Of a stretch of DNA of 64,000 bases, positions 16,794-24,607 are shown piece by piece; position 1 is the first letter of the stretch; each line of letters starts with the position of its first letter. The notes under the pieces were generated by a model that worked only from the letters and a program-made list of their open reading frames with translations, searched no databases and was not told the origin of the DNA. The translations under genes were made by a program, and so were the position numbers. Source of the stretch: Nonomuraea pusilla (lineage in GTDB: Bacteria > Actinomycetota > Actinomycetes > Streptosporangiales > Streptosporangiaceae); contig NZ_FOBF01000001.1 in NCBI RefSeq assembly GCF_900109355.1, positions 124,001 through 188,000 of the forward strand, read 5' to 3'.

Positions 16794-17923
16794 GTGGCTC
16801 CGTTCAGGGGGAGTCGGGCGGCGACGCGGAAGCCGCCCTCGGGGCGCGGCCCGGCCTGCAGCGTGCCGCCGAGCGCCGCGGCGCGCTCGCGCATGCCCTG
16901 GATGCCGAAGCCGGTGCCGTCGGTGTAGACGGCGCCAGGGCCATCATCTTCCACCTCGATCACGATATGTCCTGATGCGTTGCTGACGGACAGGGCGGCC
17001 TCCCCGGTTCCCGCGTGGCGCGAGACGTTCGCCAGCGCCTCCCTGACGATGCGGACGGCCGCGAGGTCCACCTCCGTCGGCAGCCCGTCGAGCGGCCCGG
17101 ACACCCGCGTGCGGACGGTCAGCCCCGAGGCGGACACCAGCGCGTCCAGGCGCGCCAGGCTCCCCGCGGGAGCCGTCGGGGCGTCCTCGTCCACCTGGCG
17201 CAGCACGCCCAGCGTCGTGCGCAGCTCGCGCAGCGTCTCCTTGCTGGTCTCCTTGATGGTCCTGAGGGCCCGCTCGGCGTCCTCGGGGCGCTTCTTCAGC
17301 CCGTGCAGCGCCGCCGACGCCTGGACGTTGATCATGGAGATGTTGTGGCCGAGCACGTCGTGCAGCTCCCGCGCGATGCGCAGCCGCTCCTCGCTCGCGC
17401 GCCGCCTGGCCTCCTCCTCCTTGCCGTGCTCCGCGTCCAGCGCCCGCCGCTCCGCCTCCAGCAGGTACGCCCTGCGGTTCCTCGTGACGCCGCCGAACGC
17501 GACCGCCGCCACCACCCAGCCGGCGATCATGAGGAAGAGGCTGTCGTTGACGTGCCTGACCTTGCCGGTCTCGCCCAGCCCCATGGCGAGCAGCGCCGCC
17601 GCCCCGACCGTCGTGGCCGCGACCAGGTGCCCCTGGTCGGCCGCCGTGTACAGGGCGACGAACGCGAACAGCATGATCGGGCCGTCCAGGGTGCCGAACG
17701 GATAGTAGAGCGCCGTGCAGATCATGATCACGACCAGGACCGGCACGGGGAACCGCCGGCGGAGCATCAGCGCCGCGCCCGCGACGAGCGGCGACAGCAC
17801 GTCCACGGCGTTCGGCGACACGCCGTCACGGGCCAGGTGCCCGGCGAGCGCGCCGCCCAGCACGACGGCGACGACGCCCGCCGACACGACGGTGCTCGGC
17901 GAGGGAGTCCTCATGGCCAGCAT
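16790..17923 (-). CDS. Two-component sensor histidine kinase (HisKA_3)
   Basis: A 377-residue NarL-type kinase. Four to five membrane helices occupy about residues 10-160. The dimerisation/phosphoacceptor helix is 'RLRIARELHDVLGHNISMINVQ' with the His of ELHD, and the HATPase_c domain shows 'REALANVSRHAG' (N box) and 'EVEDDGPG...GFGIQGMRERAAALGG' (G1/G2). No extracellular sensor domain, so it probably senses within or at the membrane. First gene of the kinase-regulator operon, divergent from a small coiled-coil gene 39 bp away. Confidence 0.9.
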   Translation of the reverse strand: MLAMRTPSPSTVVSAGVVAVVLGGALAGHLARDGVSPNAVDVLSPLVAGAALMLRRRFPVPVLVVIMICTALYYPFGTLDGPIMLFAFVALYTAADQGHLVAATTVGAAALLAMGLGETGKVRHVNDSLFLMIAGWVVAAVAFGGVTRNRRAYLLEAERRALDAEHGKEEEARRRASEERLRIARELHDVLGHNISMINVQASAALHGLKKRPEDAERALRTIKETSKETLRELRTTLGVLRQVDEDAPTAPAGSLARLDALVSASGLTVRTRVSGPLDGLPTEVDLAAVRIVREALANVSRHAGTGEAALSVSNASGHIVIEVEDDGPGAVYTDGTGFGIQGMRERAAALGGTLQAGPRPEGGFRVAARLPLNGAT

Positions 17924-17962
17924 TCTGTAATGCTCCGCTGCCTCGTTGGGTATGGGGCAAAA

Positions 17963-18190
17963 ATGAGTATCAAGGACGAACTCCAGCAGGTCGAAGAGGA
18001 CCTGGCCCGGCTCAAGGCCGAGAACAAGGACATCCGCGAGCAGGTCAGGAACATGGGCGCGACCGACCAGGTCGAGATCTCCGCGCTCATCGCCCTGGCC
18101 GACGAGCAGGGCGAGCTGATCGCCGACCTCGAACGGCGCCGCGACGGCCTGCGCGCCCGCCTCGAACGCGAGTCCTCACCCCAGACCTGA
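17963..18190 (+). CDS. Small cytosolic coiled-coil protein
   Basis: A 75-residue, highly charged protein, predicted almost entirely helical with heptad-like spacing of Leu/Ile/Val (ELQQVEEDLARLKAENKDI, then IADLERRRDGLRARLE) and a short break at MGATDQ. It looks like an antiparallel two-helix coiled coil. The ATG follows GGGGCAAAA. No Cys, no membrane segment; function unknown. It diverges from the histidine kinase with a very short promoter interval, so the two may share control. An 11-bp tandem array lies ~45 bp after its stop. Confidence 0.6.
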   Translation: MSIKDELQQVEEDLARLKAENKDIREQVRNMGATDQVEISALIALADEQGELIADLERRRDGLRARLERESSPQT

Positions 18191-18236
18191 CCCCCGCCCC
18201 GCCGCGAGGCGGCAGGGGACGACAGCGGCCGGCAGG

Positions 18237-18279
18237 ACGACGACAGCACGACGACAGCACGACGACAGACGACGACAGG
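18237..18279 (+). repeat. 11-bp / 10-bp tandem array (ACGACGACAGC)
   Basis: Four direct copies: two of ACGACGACAGC, then two of ACGACGACAG, followed by degenerate GACGG/CGGCAG units. It sits in the noncoding interval after the small coiled-coil gene. Unlike the other arrays here it does not include the stop codon. Confidence 0.7.
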
Positions 18280-18461
18280 ACGGCGGCAGCGACACGGCAG
18301 ACCGCGGCCGCGCACGCCGGAGGTGTTCGACGACCTCGGCGTCATCGGCGAGATCCTCACGACCGGCGCCCCCTAGCCCCTTTGCCGCGCGTCGTCCCTG
18401 GGCCGTGTGCCGTTCCCGGTTCGTAAGATCCGGGCGGCCTCCGCCGGGGTTTGATCGGGGC

Positions 18462-19460
18462 ATGCGCGTGTTGCTCACCGGATCTGCGGGGTTCATCGGC
18501 GGGCACGTCGCCGAGGCGCTCCGCCGCGAATGGTACGAGGTGGTCGAGGCCGACCTGCGCGGCGGCGTGGACGTGCGGGACGCCGCGGCGCTCGACCGCC
18601 TGCTGCCCGGCGTGGACGCGGTCGTGCACCAGGCCGCCAAGGTGGGGCTCGGCGTGGACGTCGGCGACCTGCCCTCCTACGCCTCGGCCAACGCCTACGG
18701 CACGGCCGTGCTGCTCGCCGCCATGGCCAGGCACGGGGTCGCCCGGCTGGTGCTGGCCGGCTCGATGGTGGTGTACGGCGAGGGCGCCTACGACTGCCCC
18801 ACGCACGGCTGGGTGCGGCCGGGGCCCAGGCTGGAGCGGGACCTGGCCGAAGGCCGCTACGAGCCGCTGTGCCCGCGCTGCGGCGGCCTCCTCGCGCCGG
18901 CCGACGTCTCCGAGGACGCCGCGCCCGACCCGCGCAACGCGTACGCCGCGACCAAGCTGGCCCAGGAGCACCTGGCCGCGAGCTGGGCGCGCGAGACCGG
19001 CGGAGCCGCGGTGTCGCTGCGCTACCACAACGTCTACGGCCCCCGCATGCCGCGCGACACGCCGTACGCGGGGGTGGCCTCGATCTTCCTGTCCGCCCTG
19101 CTGGCGGGCCGCGCCCCGCGCGTCTACGAGGACGGCGGCCAGCGGCGCGACTTCGTGCACGTACGGGACGTGGCGAGGGCCAACGTCCTGGCGCTCGCCG
19201 CGCTGGGGGAGGCGTCGCGCGCGGGGGAGCTGAGGGCGTACAACGTGGCGAGCGGCGTGCCACGCACGGTGGGCGAGCTGGCGCGGGCGCTGGCCGCGGC
19301 CACCGGCGGGCCCGCGCCGGTCACGACCGGCCAGTACCGGCTGGGCGACGTCCGCCACGTCGTCGCCTCGCCCGAGCGGGCGGCGTGCGAGCTGGGCTTC
19401 GCGGCGCGGGTCGGGTTCGAGGACGGCGTCGCGGAGTTCGCCCGCGTCGCCGTCCGGTGA
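18462..19460 (+). CDS. NAD-dependent epimerase/dehydratase with Cys/His insert
   Basis: A 332-residue extended SDR. Gly-rich NAD motif TGSAGFIGGHV at the N-terminus, active-site YAATK at residues 161-165, and 'RDFVHVRDVARANVLAL' in the C-terminal part, as in GalE/RmlB-like sugar epimerases. An insert before the active site contains Cys112-x2-His115 and Cys137-x2-Cys140 (CPRCGG), a plausible zinc site. The following GT2 gene suggests a role in making a sugar-modified envelope or natural product. The stop codon is part of a 17-bp tandem array that extends to the next start codon. Confidence 0.8.
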   Translation: MRVLLTGSAGFIGGHVAEALRREWYEVVEADLRGGVDVRDAAALDRLLPGVDAVVHQAAKVGLGVDVGDLPSYASANAYGTAVLLAAMARHGVARLVLAGSMVVYGEGAYDCPTHGWVRPGPRLERDLAEGRYEPLCPRCGGLLAPADVSEDAAPDPRNAYAATKLAQEHLAASWARETGGAAVSLRYHNVYGPRMPRDTPYAGVASIFLSALLAGRAPRVYEDGGQRRDFVHVRDVARANVLALAALGEASRAGELRAYNVASGVPRTVGELARALAAATGGPAPVTTGQYRLGDVRHVVASPERAACELGFAARVGFEDGVAEFARVAVR

Positions 19461-19517
19461 GAGCGGGAAGACGGGGAGAGCGGGCAGACGGTGAGAGCGG
19501 GAAGACGGGGAGACGGG
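19459..19517 (+). repeat. 17-bp tandem array from stop codon to next start codon
   Basis: Units GAGAGCGGGAAGACGGG, GAGAGCGGGCAGACGGT, GAGAGCGGGAAGACGGG and a half unit GAGACGGG. The first unit begins inside the epimerase TGA stop, and the last supplies the GGGGAGACGGG ribosome-binding site of the glycosyltransferase. Copy number therefore sets the intergenic distance. Confidence 0.85.
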
Positions 19518-20192
19518 ATGCGACCCACGGGTGACCGCGTGATCGACGTCGTGCTGCCGTGCCTCGACGAGGCCCTGGCGCTGCCGTGGGTGCTCAAGCG
19601 GATGCCGCCCGGCTACCGGCCGATCGTCGTCGACAACGGGTCGGCGGACGGGTCGGCCGACGTGGCCGCCGCGTACGGCGCGACCGTGGTGCGCGAGCCG
19701 GTGCGCGGGTTCGGCGCCGCCTGCCACGCGGGGCTGATGGCGGCCGTCGCGGACGTCGTCTGCTTCATGGACGCCGACGCCTCCCTCGATCCGCGTGAGC
19801 TGCCGCTCGTCAGCGGGCCCGTCGTCGCGGGCGAGGCGGACCTCGTGCTCGGGCGGAGGGTGCCGGCCGGAGCAGGGGCCTGGCCGGCCCACGCCCGGCT
19901 CGGGAACGCCGTCCTGGCGCGGCGGCTGCGGCGCCGCTCCGGCGTGCCGGTGCGCGACCTCGGCCCGATGCGGGCCTGCCGCAGGGAGGAGCTGGTCGGG
20001 CTGGGGGTGGAGGACCGCAGGTTCGGCTACCCCCTGGAGACGGTGCTGCGGGCCGCCGCCGCGGGCTGGCGCGTCACCGAGCGGGACGTGCGCTACCACC
20101 CCCGCGCCGGGCGCTCCAAGGTCACGGGCACGGTACGCGGCACGCTCAGGGCGGTCGCCGACATGCGCGCGGTGCTCGCCGCCCACCGCTGA
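19518..20192 (+). CDS. Family 2 glycosyltransferase (GT2, dolichyl-phosphate-mannose-synthase-like)
   Basis: A 224-residue soluble GT-A enzyme. 'VIDVVLPCLDEALALPWVL' is the nucleotide-binding start, 'PIVVDNGSADGSADVA' the typical GT2 motif, and 'DVVCFMDADASLDP' contains the metal-binding DxD. 'VRDLGPMRACRREELVGL' and 'FGYPLETVLRAAAAGWRVTERDVRYHPR' are characteristic of prenyl-phosphate glycosyltransferase-like members. No membrane anchor. The ATG is chosen for its ribosome-binding site inside the repeat array. Probably works with the upstream epimerase. Confidence 0.85.
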   Translation: MRPTGDRVIDVVLPCLDEALALPWVLKRMPPGYRPIVVDNGSADGSADVAAAYGATVVREPVRGFGAACHAGLMAAVADVVCFMDADASLDPRELPLVSGPVVAGEADLVLGRRVPAGAGAWPAHARLGNAVLARRLRRRSGVPVRDLGPMRACRREELVGLGVEDRRFGYPLETVLRAAAAGWRVTERDVRYHPRAGRSKVTGTVRGTLRAVADMRAVLAAHR

Positions 20193-20262
20193 CCTCCGCT
20201 GACCTCCGGGAGGCGCTCACCGTCCACCGCTGACCTTCGGGAGGCGCTCACCGTCCACGGCT
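20174..20262 (+). repeat. 31-bp tandem array spanning the GT2 stop codon
   Basis: Two full units (20198-20228 and 20229-20259) of GCTGACCTYCGGGAGGCGCT plus CACCGTCCAC[CG] follow a divergent first copy made of the last codons of the gene (GCTCGCCGCCCACCGCTGACC), and a partial GCTGACC follows. Each unit repeats the CCGCTGACC that holds the real stop codon. Confidence 0.75.
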
Positions 20263-20294
20263 GACCCGGTGCGACGCGCGTCACCGGCGGCTTG

Positions 20295-21233
20295 TCACGG
20301 GCAGCGCACCACCATCCCCGCGTACGAGAGGTTGCCGCCGAACCCGAACAGCAGCACGGGCGCCCCCCGCTCCACCTCGCCGCGCTCCAGCAGCTTGGAG
20401 AGCGCGAGCGGCACGCTCGCGGCCGAGGTGTTGCCCGACTCCACCACGTCGCGGGCGACGATCGCGTTGACCGCGCCGAGTTTCTGGGCGATGGGCTCGA
20501 TGATGCGCAGGTTCGCCTGGTGGAGGACGACGGCGGCGAGGTCCTCGGGGGCGACGCCGCCGCGCTCGCAGGCCAGGCGGGCGATCTCGGGGAGCCGGGT
20601 GGTGGCCCAGCGGTAGACGGTCTGCCCGTCCTGGGCGAAGCGGGTGGGCGTGCCCTCGATGCGTACGGCGGTGCCGAGCTCGGGCGCCGAGCCCCACACC
20701 ACGGGCCCGATCTCCGGCTCGGGGGCGGCGGCGACCACGGCGGCGCCCGCGCCGTCGCCGGTGAGGACGCAGGTGGTGCGGTCGGTCCAGTCGGTGACGG
20801 CGGTCATCATGTCGGCGCCCACGACGAGGGCGCGGGTGGCGGCTCCGGCGCGGATGGTGTGGTCGGCCAGCGCGAGCGCGTGGGTGAAGCCGGAGCAGGA
20901 GACGCCGACGTCCATGAGCGCGGCGGCGGGCACGCCGAGCCTGGCGGCCACCCGGGAGGCCACGTTGGGCGCGCGCTCCGTCTGGGTGCAGGTGGCGACG
21001 AGGAGGAGGTCGATGGCGGACGGGTCGAGGCCGCTCGCCGCGAGGGCCTTGGCGGCGGCCTGCGCGGCCAGGTCGGTGACGGTCTCGCCGGGTGCGGCGA
21101 CGCGCCGCTCCCTGATGCCGACCCGCTTGCCGATCCACTCGTCGCTGGTGTCGACCATCGTCGCCAGCTCCTCGTTCGTCAGCACCCTGGCGGGCTGGTA
21201 GTGGCCGGTGGCGACCAGTCGTGATCCGCTCAT
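20295..21233 (-). CDS. Beta-ketoacyl-ACP synthase III-like enzyme (KAS III)
   Basis: A 312-residue thiolase-fold enzyme with the complete FabH triad: Cys113 in 'VGVSCSGFTHAL', His238 in 'VVLHQANLRII' and Asn268 in 'ESGNTSAAS'. The C-terminal 'GFGGNLSYAGMVVRC' also fits. FabH starts fatty-acid or polyketide synthesis by condensing acyl-CoA with malonyl-ACP. Here no ACP, FabD or FabF gene is near, so it may be an auxiliary KAS III or act in a specialised acylation pathway. It is divergent from a TetR regulator over a strong palindrome, implying ligand-controlled expression. The start is the ATG of MSGSRLV. Confidence 0.85.
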   Translation of the reverse strand: MSGSRLVATGHYQPARVLTNEELATMVDTSDEWIGKRVGIRERRVAAPGETVTDLAAQAAAKALAASGLDPSAIDLLLVATCTQTERAPNVASRVAARLGVPAAALMDVGVSCSGFTHALALADHTIRAGAATRALVVGADMMTAVTDWTDRTTCVLTGDGAGAAVVAAAPEPEIGPVVWGSAPELGTAVRIEGTPTRFAQDGQTVYRWATTRLPEIARLACERGGVAPEDLAAVVLHQANLRIIEPIAQKLGAVNAIVARDVVESGNTSAASVPLALSKLLERGEVERGAPVLLFGFGGNLSYAGMVVRCP

Positions 21234-21244
21234 GCGGCGGACTA

Positions 21245-21268
21245 TAGCAATCGAACGTTCGGACGCTA
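21245..21268. promoter_or_regulatory. Operator palindrome between KAS III and TetR genes
   Basis: A 24-bp inverted repeat, TAGC-nnn-CGAACGTTCG-nnn-GCTA, with a perfect 10-bp centre, in the 46-bp divergent interval. Size, symmetry and position are those expected for a TetR-family operator controlling both genes. Confidence 0.65.
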
Positions 21269-21279
21269 AGGTGGGGCGC

Positions 21280-21879
21280 ATGAGCCCGCGCCACTCCGCC
21301 GCCGAGGCGATGCAGACCCGCGACGCCATCCTCGACCGCTCCGTCGCCATCGCGTCGGCCGAGGGGCTGGAGGGCCTGACCATCGGCAGGCTCGCCGCCG
21401 AGCTGGGCATGAGCAAATCCGGCGTGATCGGGCACTTCGGGTCGAAGGAGGCGCTGCAGCTCGCCGTGCTCGACCGGGCGGGAGAGGTGTTCCGCACCGA
21501 GGTGTGGGAGCCGGTGCGGGCGACGCCGCCCGGCCTGCCCCGGCTGCGCGCGCTCTGCGAGGAGTGGATCTCCTACCTGGAACGCGGCGTCTTCCCCGGC
21601 GGGTGCTTCTTCGTGGCGGCGGCGCACGAGTTCGACGGCCGTCCGGGGGCGGTGCGCGACGCGGTCGAGGCCAGGTTCGACGCCTGGCGCGGGCGGCTGG
21701 TCAAGGAGGCCGGGCGCGCGGCGGAGGCCGGGGACCTGCCGGACGGCACCGAGCCCGAGCAGCTCGCGTTCGAGCTGATGGGCGTGGTCATGGCGGCCAA
21801 CCACGCCGTCCAGCTGCACCGCGACCCGCAGGCTCCCGCGCGCGCCCGCCGGGCGGTACGCGCCAAACTGGGCGCCTGA
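21280..21879 (+). CDS. TetR/AcrR-family transcriptional regulator
   Basis: A 199-residue protein. N-terminal HTH in 'TRDAILDRSVAIASAEGLEGLTIGRLAAELGMSKSGVIGHFGSKEALQLAVLD', followed by a helical ligand domain with 'GGCFFVAAAHEFDGRPG' typical of a subgroup with a TetR_C_16-like end. Divergent from the KAS III gene across a 24-bp palindrome, so likely an autoregulated repressor that responds to an acyl-type ligand (inference). The last codon and stop (GCCTGA) form the first unit of a 14-bp tandem array. Confidence 0.85.
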   Translation: MSPRHSAAEAMQTRDAILDRSVAIASAEGLEGLTIGRLAAELGMSKSGVIGHFGSKEALQLAVLDRAGEVFRTEVWEPVRATPPGLPRLRALCEEWISYLERGVFPGGCFFVAAAHEFDGRPGAVRDAVEARFDAWRGRLVKEAGRAAEAGDLPDGTEPEQLAFELMGVVMAANHAVQLHRDPQAPARARRAVRAKLGA

Positions 21880-22036
21880 AACCCAACGCCTGAAACCCAA
21901 CGCCTGAAACCCAACGCCTGAAACCCAACGCCTGACACCGAGCGCCTGAAGCCCAACGCCTGACACCGAGCGCCTGAAACCCGGCGCCTGAGACCCGGGC
22001 GCCTGAGACCCGGGCGTCTGGGACCCGGGCGTCTGG
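21874..22036 (+). repeat. 14/15-bp tandem array starting in the TetR stop codon
   Basis: About eleven units. Four are identical (GCCTGAAACCCAAC at 21874, 21888, 21902, 21916), then GCCTGACACCGAGC and GCCTGAAGCCCAAC variants, then 15-bp GCCTGAGACCCGGGC units and a final GTCTGGG. The first unit is the last codon plus stop of the TetR gene, so every unit carries an in-phase or out-of-phase copy of the stop. Divergence increases with distance from the gene. Confidence 0.9.
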
Positions 22037-22060
22037 GGCGCCTGGAGACGGGCGGGTGCG

Positions 22061-22309
22061 TCAGGCCTCGGCGGAGAGCCGGTCGAACAGGTCCAGGGCC
22101 GCCCTGCGGACGTCCTCGGGCGTGACGCCGTCGAGCGCCTTCCTGGCGTCGGCGATGTCGCGCGTCGTGGCGAGCGTGATCGCCACGGAGGAGGCGGCGG
22201 CGTGGTCGAGCGACCCCGTCGGCGCGGCTTCGGCCAGCTCCTGAGCGCTCGCGGCGAGGTCGAGGTTGTCTCTCAACGGATCTCCTCGGGTGAAGACGGT
22301 GCGGCCCAT
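22061..22309 (-). CDS. Small hypothetical protein
   Basis: An 82-residue acidic, Ala/Leu-rich soluble protein, predicted mostly helical ('LDLAASAQELAEAAP', 'VTPEDVRRAALDLFDRLSAEA'). No recognised domain. The 3' end lies 25 bp after the tandem array, and the gene is convergent with the TetR gene. It could be a small regulatory or antitoxin-like protein, but nothing here shows that. Confidence 0.5.
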   Translation of the reverse strand: MGRTVFTRGDPLRDNLDLAASAQELAEAAPTGSLDHAAASSVAITLATTRDIADARKALDGVTPEDVRRAALDLFDRLSAEA

Positions 22310-22381
22310 TGCATCACCTGGACCGGCGCCGGATCCACCATTCGGTGAATCGCCGCGGCGCCCGCCGCCGCACCTGGACGG

Positions 22382-22708
22382 TTACCCTCTCAGCGGGTCG
22401 TGGCCGACGGACATCAGCTCGTGGCGCGACTCGTCGTCGGTCCTGTCGTGCATCGTCTCGACGAGCTCGACGACCTGCCGCATCACCTCCAGATCGACTT
22501 TCGTCAGATCGCCCTTCCGCTTGGCCAGGACGTGCAGCACGGCGCGTCCCAGCTCGTCGACGCCGAGATCGGGGTCCGGCGGGAAGCCCTCCTCGTCCGA
22601 GGCGTCGGCGAGCAGGAACGCGCGCAGCTCCTCCGAGTTCATGTTGACCACCCGGTGGAACTCGTCCCAGAGCATCTCCGTGTCGAAACCCTCACTAGCC
22701 TCACTCAT
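22382..22708 (-). CDS. DUF3140-like protein
   Basis: A 108-residue soluble protein. The N-terminal 'LWDEFHRVVNMNSEELRAFLLADASDEEG' and the later 'LGRAVLHVLAKRKGDLTKVDLEVMRQVVELVETM' match the pattern I know for actinobacterial DUF3140 proteins (WxEFxxxVNM..EL..WL). Function unknown; homologues have been linked by name only to DNA-binding-like small proteins. It follows a two-component system gene by 29 bp on the same strand but has its own start. Confidence 0.6.
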   Translation of the reverse strand: MSEASEGFDTEMLWDEFHRVVNMNSEELRAFLLADASDEEGFPPDPDLGVDELGRAVLHVLAKRKGDLTKVDLEVMRQVVELVETMHDRTDDESRHELMSVGHDPLRG

Positions 22709-22736
22709 GCGCCCCGCCTACCCGCCCGGCCCGGCG

Positions 22737-23387
22737 TTACGCCCCCGGCACGGCCAGCCCCGACTCGTACGCGGCGATGACGGCCTGCACCCGGTCGCGC
22801 AGGCCCAGCTTGGTGAGCAGGTTGCTGACGTGGGTCTTCACGGTGTGCTCGCTGACGACCATGGCGCGCGCGATCTCGGCGTTCGACAGGCCGCGGGCGA
22901 TGAGCTGGAGCGTCTCGCGCTCCCTGGCGGTGAGGACGTCCAGCGCCCGCGCCGAGCGTACGGCGGGCCTGGAGGTGAACTCGGCGATCAGCCGCCTGGT
23001 GACCGTGGGCGCGAGCAGCGACTCGCCCGCCGCGACCACCCGCACGGCGTTGACCAGGTCGTCGCGGCGCACGTCCTTCAGCAGGAACCCGCTCGCGCCC
23101 GCCCGCAGCCCCTCGAAGACGTAGTCGTCGAGGTCGAACGTGGTGAGGATGAGCACCTTGCAGGTCGTCTCCGCGCACACGATCCTGGCCGCCTCGATGC
23201 CGTCCATCCTGGGCATGCGGATGTCGAGCAGCAGCACGTCCGGCCGGTGGGCCCGCACGGCGGCGACGGCCTCGACGCCGTCGCCCGCCTCGGCGACCAC
23301 CTCGATGTCCGGCTGGACGTCGAGGATCATCGCGAACCCGCCCCTGACCAGTTCCTGGTCGTCGGCCACCACCACGCGCACGCTCAT
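22737..23387 (-). CDS. NarL/FixJ-family response regulator
   Basis: A 216-residue regulator: receiver 'VRVVVADDQELVRGGFAMILD', phosphoacceptor Asp in 'PDVLLLDIRMPRMDG', conserved Lys in 'GFLLKDVRRDD'. LuxR-type HTH 'LTARERETLQLIARGLSNAEIARAMVVSEHTVKTHVSNLLTKLGLRDR', given here in part. Start chosen at MSVRVVV, which overlaps the kinase stop by four bases. Second NarL-type pair in the window. Confidence 0.9.
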   Translation of the reverse strand: MSVRVVVADDQELVRGGFAMILDVQPDIEVVAEAGDGVEAVAAVRAHRPDVLLLDIRMPRMDGIEAARIVCAETTCKVLILTTFDLDDYVFEGLRAGASGFLLKDVRRDDLVNAVRVVAAGESLLAPTVTRRLIAEFTSRPAVRSARALDVLTARERETLQLIARGLSNAEIARAMVVSEHTVKTHVSNLLTKLGLRDRVQAVIAAYESGLAVPGA

Positions 23388-24607
23388 GACGCGGCCACCG
23401 GGAGCAGCGCCGTCACCCGGAAGCCGGGGGCGTCGTCGCGGGGTCCTGCGGTGGCTGAGCCCCCGCACGCGGCGGCCCGCTCGCGGATGCCGATCAGCCC
23501 GCGTCCGCCGGAGGGCAGGGCCCTGCCCGCGCCGGGTCCGTCGTCGGTGATGTCGATCATGAGGGTGTCGTCCTCCCAGGTGAGCCGGATGTCGGCGCGG
23601 GCGGCGCCGGAGTGCTTGACGATGTTGGTGAGCGACTCCTGCACGATGCGGTAGGCGGCCACCGCGCAGTCGGGGGCGACCGGGCGGGGGCGGCCCGACT
23701 CGGTGAACGCCACCCGCAGGCCCGCCCCGGCGATCCCCTCGGCCAGCACGGGCAGGTCGGCGATGGTGGGCTGCGGCACGCGCGGCGCCGCGTCCCCGCC
23801 GTCCCCGCCGTCGCCGGACGTCTCGTCCCCGCCGTCGCGCAGGACGCCCAGCATGCGCCGGAGCTGCGTCATCGCGTCGCGCCCCGCGGCGGCGATCGCG
23901 TCGAACACGGCCTCGGCCCTGGCCGGGTCGCTCCTCACCACCACGGGACCGGCCTCAGCCTGCACCACCATCAGGCTCACCGCGTGCGACAGGATGTCGT
24001 GCATGTCCCGGGCGATCCTGGCGCGCTCCCGCTCGGCGGCGCGTTCGGCTTCCATCCGGCGCTCCCTTTCGAGTCTCGCCGCGCGCTCCTCCAGCGCCGC
24101 CGCGTGGGCGCGGGACGTCGCGGCGGCCCTGCCGATGGCGTACGCGGCGGCGAACAGCACGATGCCGCGCAGCGCGGTCTCCGACGACCCGACGAGGACC
24201 AGGCCGCCGACGATCGTGAGGACGAGCATGGTGACGCGGCGCCACGGCGGCGCGTACGCGGCCACGGTGTAGAGGGCGACCAGGCCGCCGTACCAGATGG
24301 GCTGGCGGGCGACGTCGTCGGCGAGGTCGTACGTGGAGAGCAGGGTGAGCACGAGGACGAGCACCGTGACGGGCGCCCGCCGCCGCCAGACCAGCGGGAG
24401 CGAGGCGCCGACGGCGACGGTGTAGCCCCACCAGTGCCAGTGGCCGCCCTGCGGGTCGTCACGCGAGATCAGCGGCCAGAGCTGCACCAGGGTGACGACG
24501 GCGGCGAGCACGCCGTCGACCAGCAGGTGGGGGAGCGCTCGGAACCTCCGCCGAAGGACCACGACAACCGGCAGATCGGACACAGGGCTCCATCTTTCCT
24601 CATGCAT
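23384..24607 (-). CDS. Two-component sensor histidine kinase (HisKA_3)
   Basis: A 407-residue kinase with about five membrane helices (residues ~25-165). Phosphoacceptor segment 'RIARDMHDILSHAVSLMVVQ', and HATPase motifs 'QESLTNIVKHSG', 'DITDDGPG' and 'GRGLIGIRERAAACGG'. A Gly/Asp-rich linker (DGGDETSGDGGDGGD) lies between the two catalytic subdomains. It overlaps the upstream membrane-protein gene by 8 bp and the downstream regulator by 4 bp, so the three may form one operon. Confidence 0.9.
   Translation of the reverse strand: MHEERWSPVSDLPVVVVLRRRFRALPHLLVDGVLAAVVTLVQLWPLISRDDPQGGHWHWWGYTVAVGASLPLVWRRRAPVTVLVLVLTLLSTYDLADDVARQPIWYGGLVALYTVAAYAPPWRRVTMLVLTIVGGLVLVGSSETALRGIVLFAAAYAIGRAAATSRAHAAALEERAARLERERRMEAERAAERERARIARDMHDILSHAVSLMVVQAEAGPVVVRSDPARAEAVFDAIAAAGRDAMTQLRRMLGVLRDGGDETSGDGGDGGDAAPRVPQPTIADLPVLAEGIAGAGLRVAFTESGRPRPVAPDCAVAAYRIVQESLTNIVKHSGAARADIRLTWEDDTLMIDITDDGPGAGRALPSGGRGLIGIRERAAACGGSATAGPRDDAPGFRVTALLPVAAS

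Noticed and set aside
21874-22036. Possible CRISPR array
   Set aside because: The 14/15-bp units are directly adjacent without unique spacers, and there are no cas genes.
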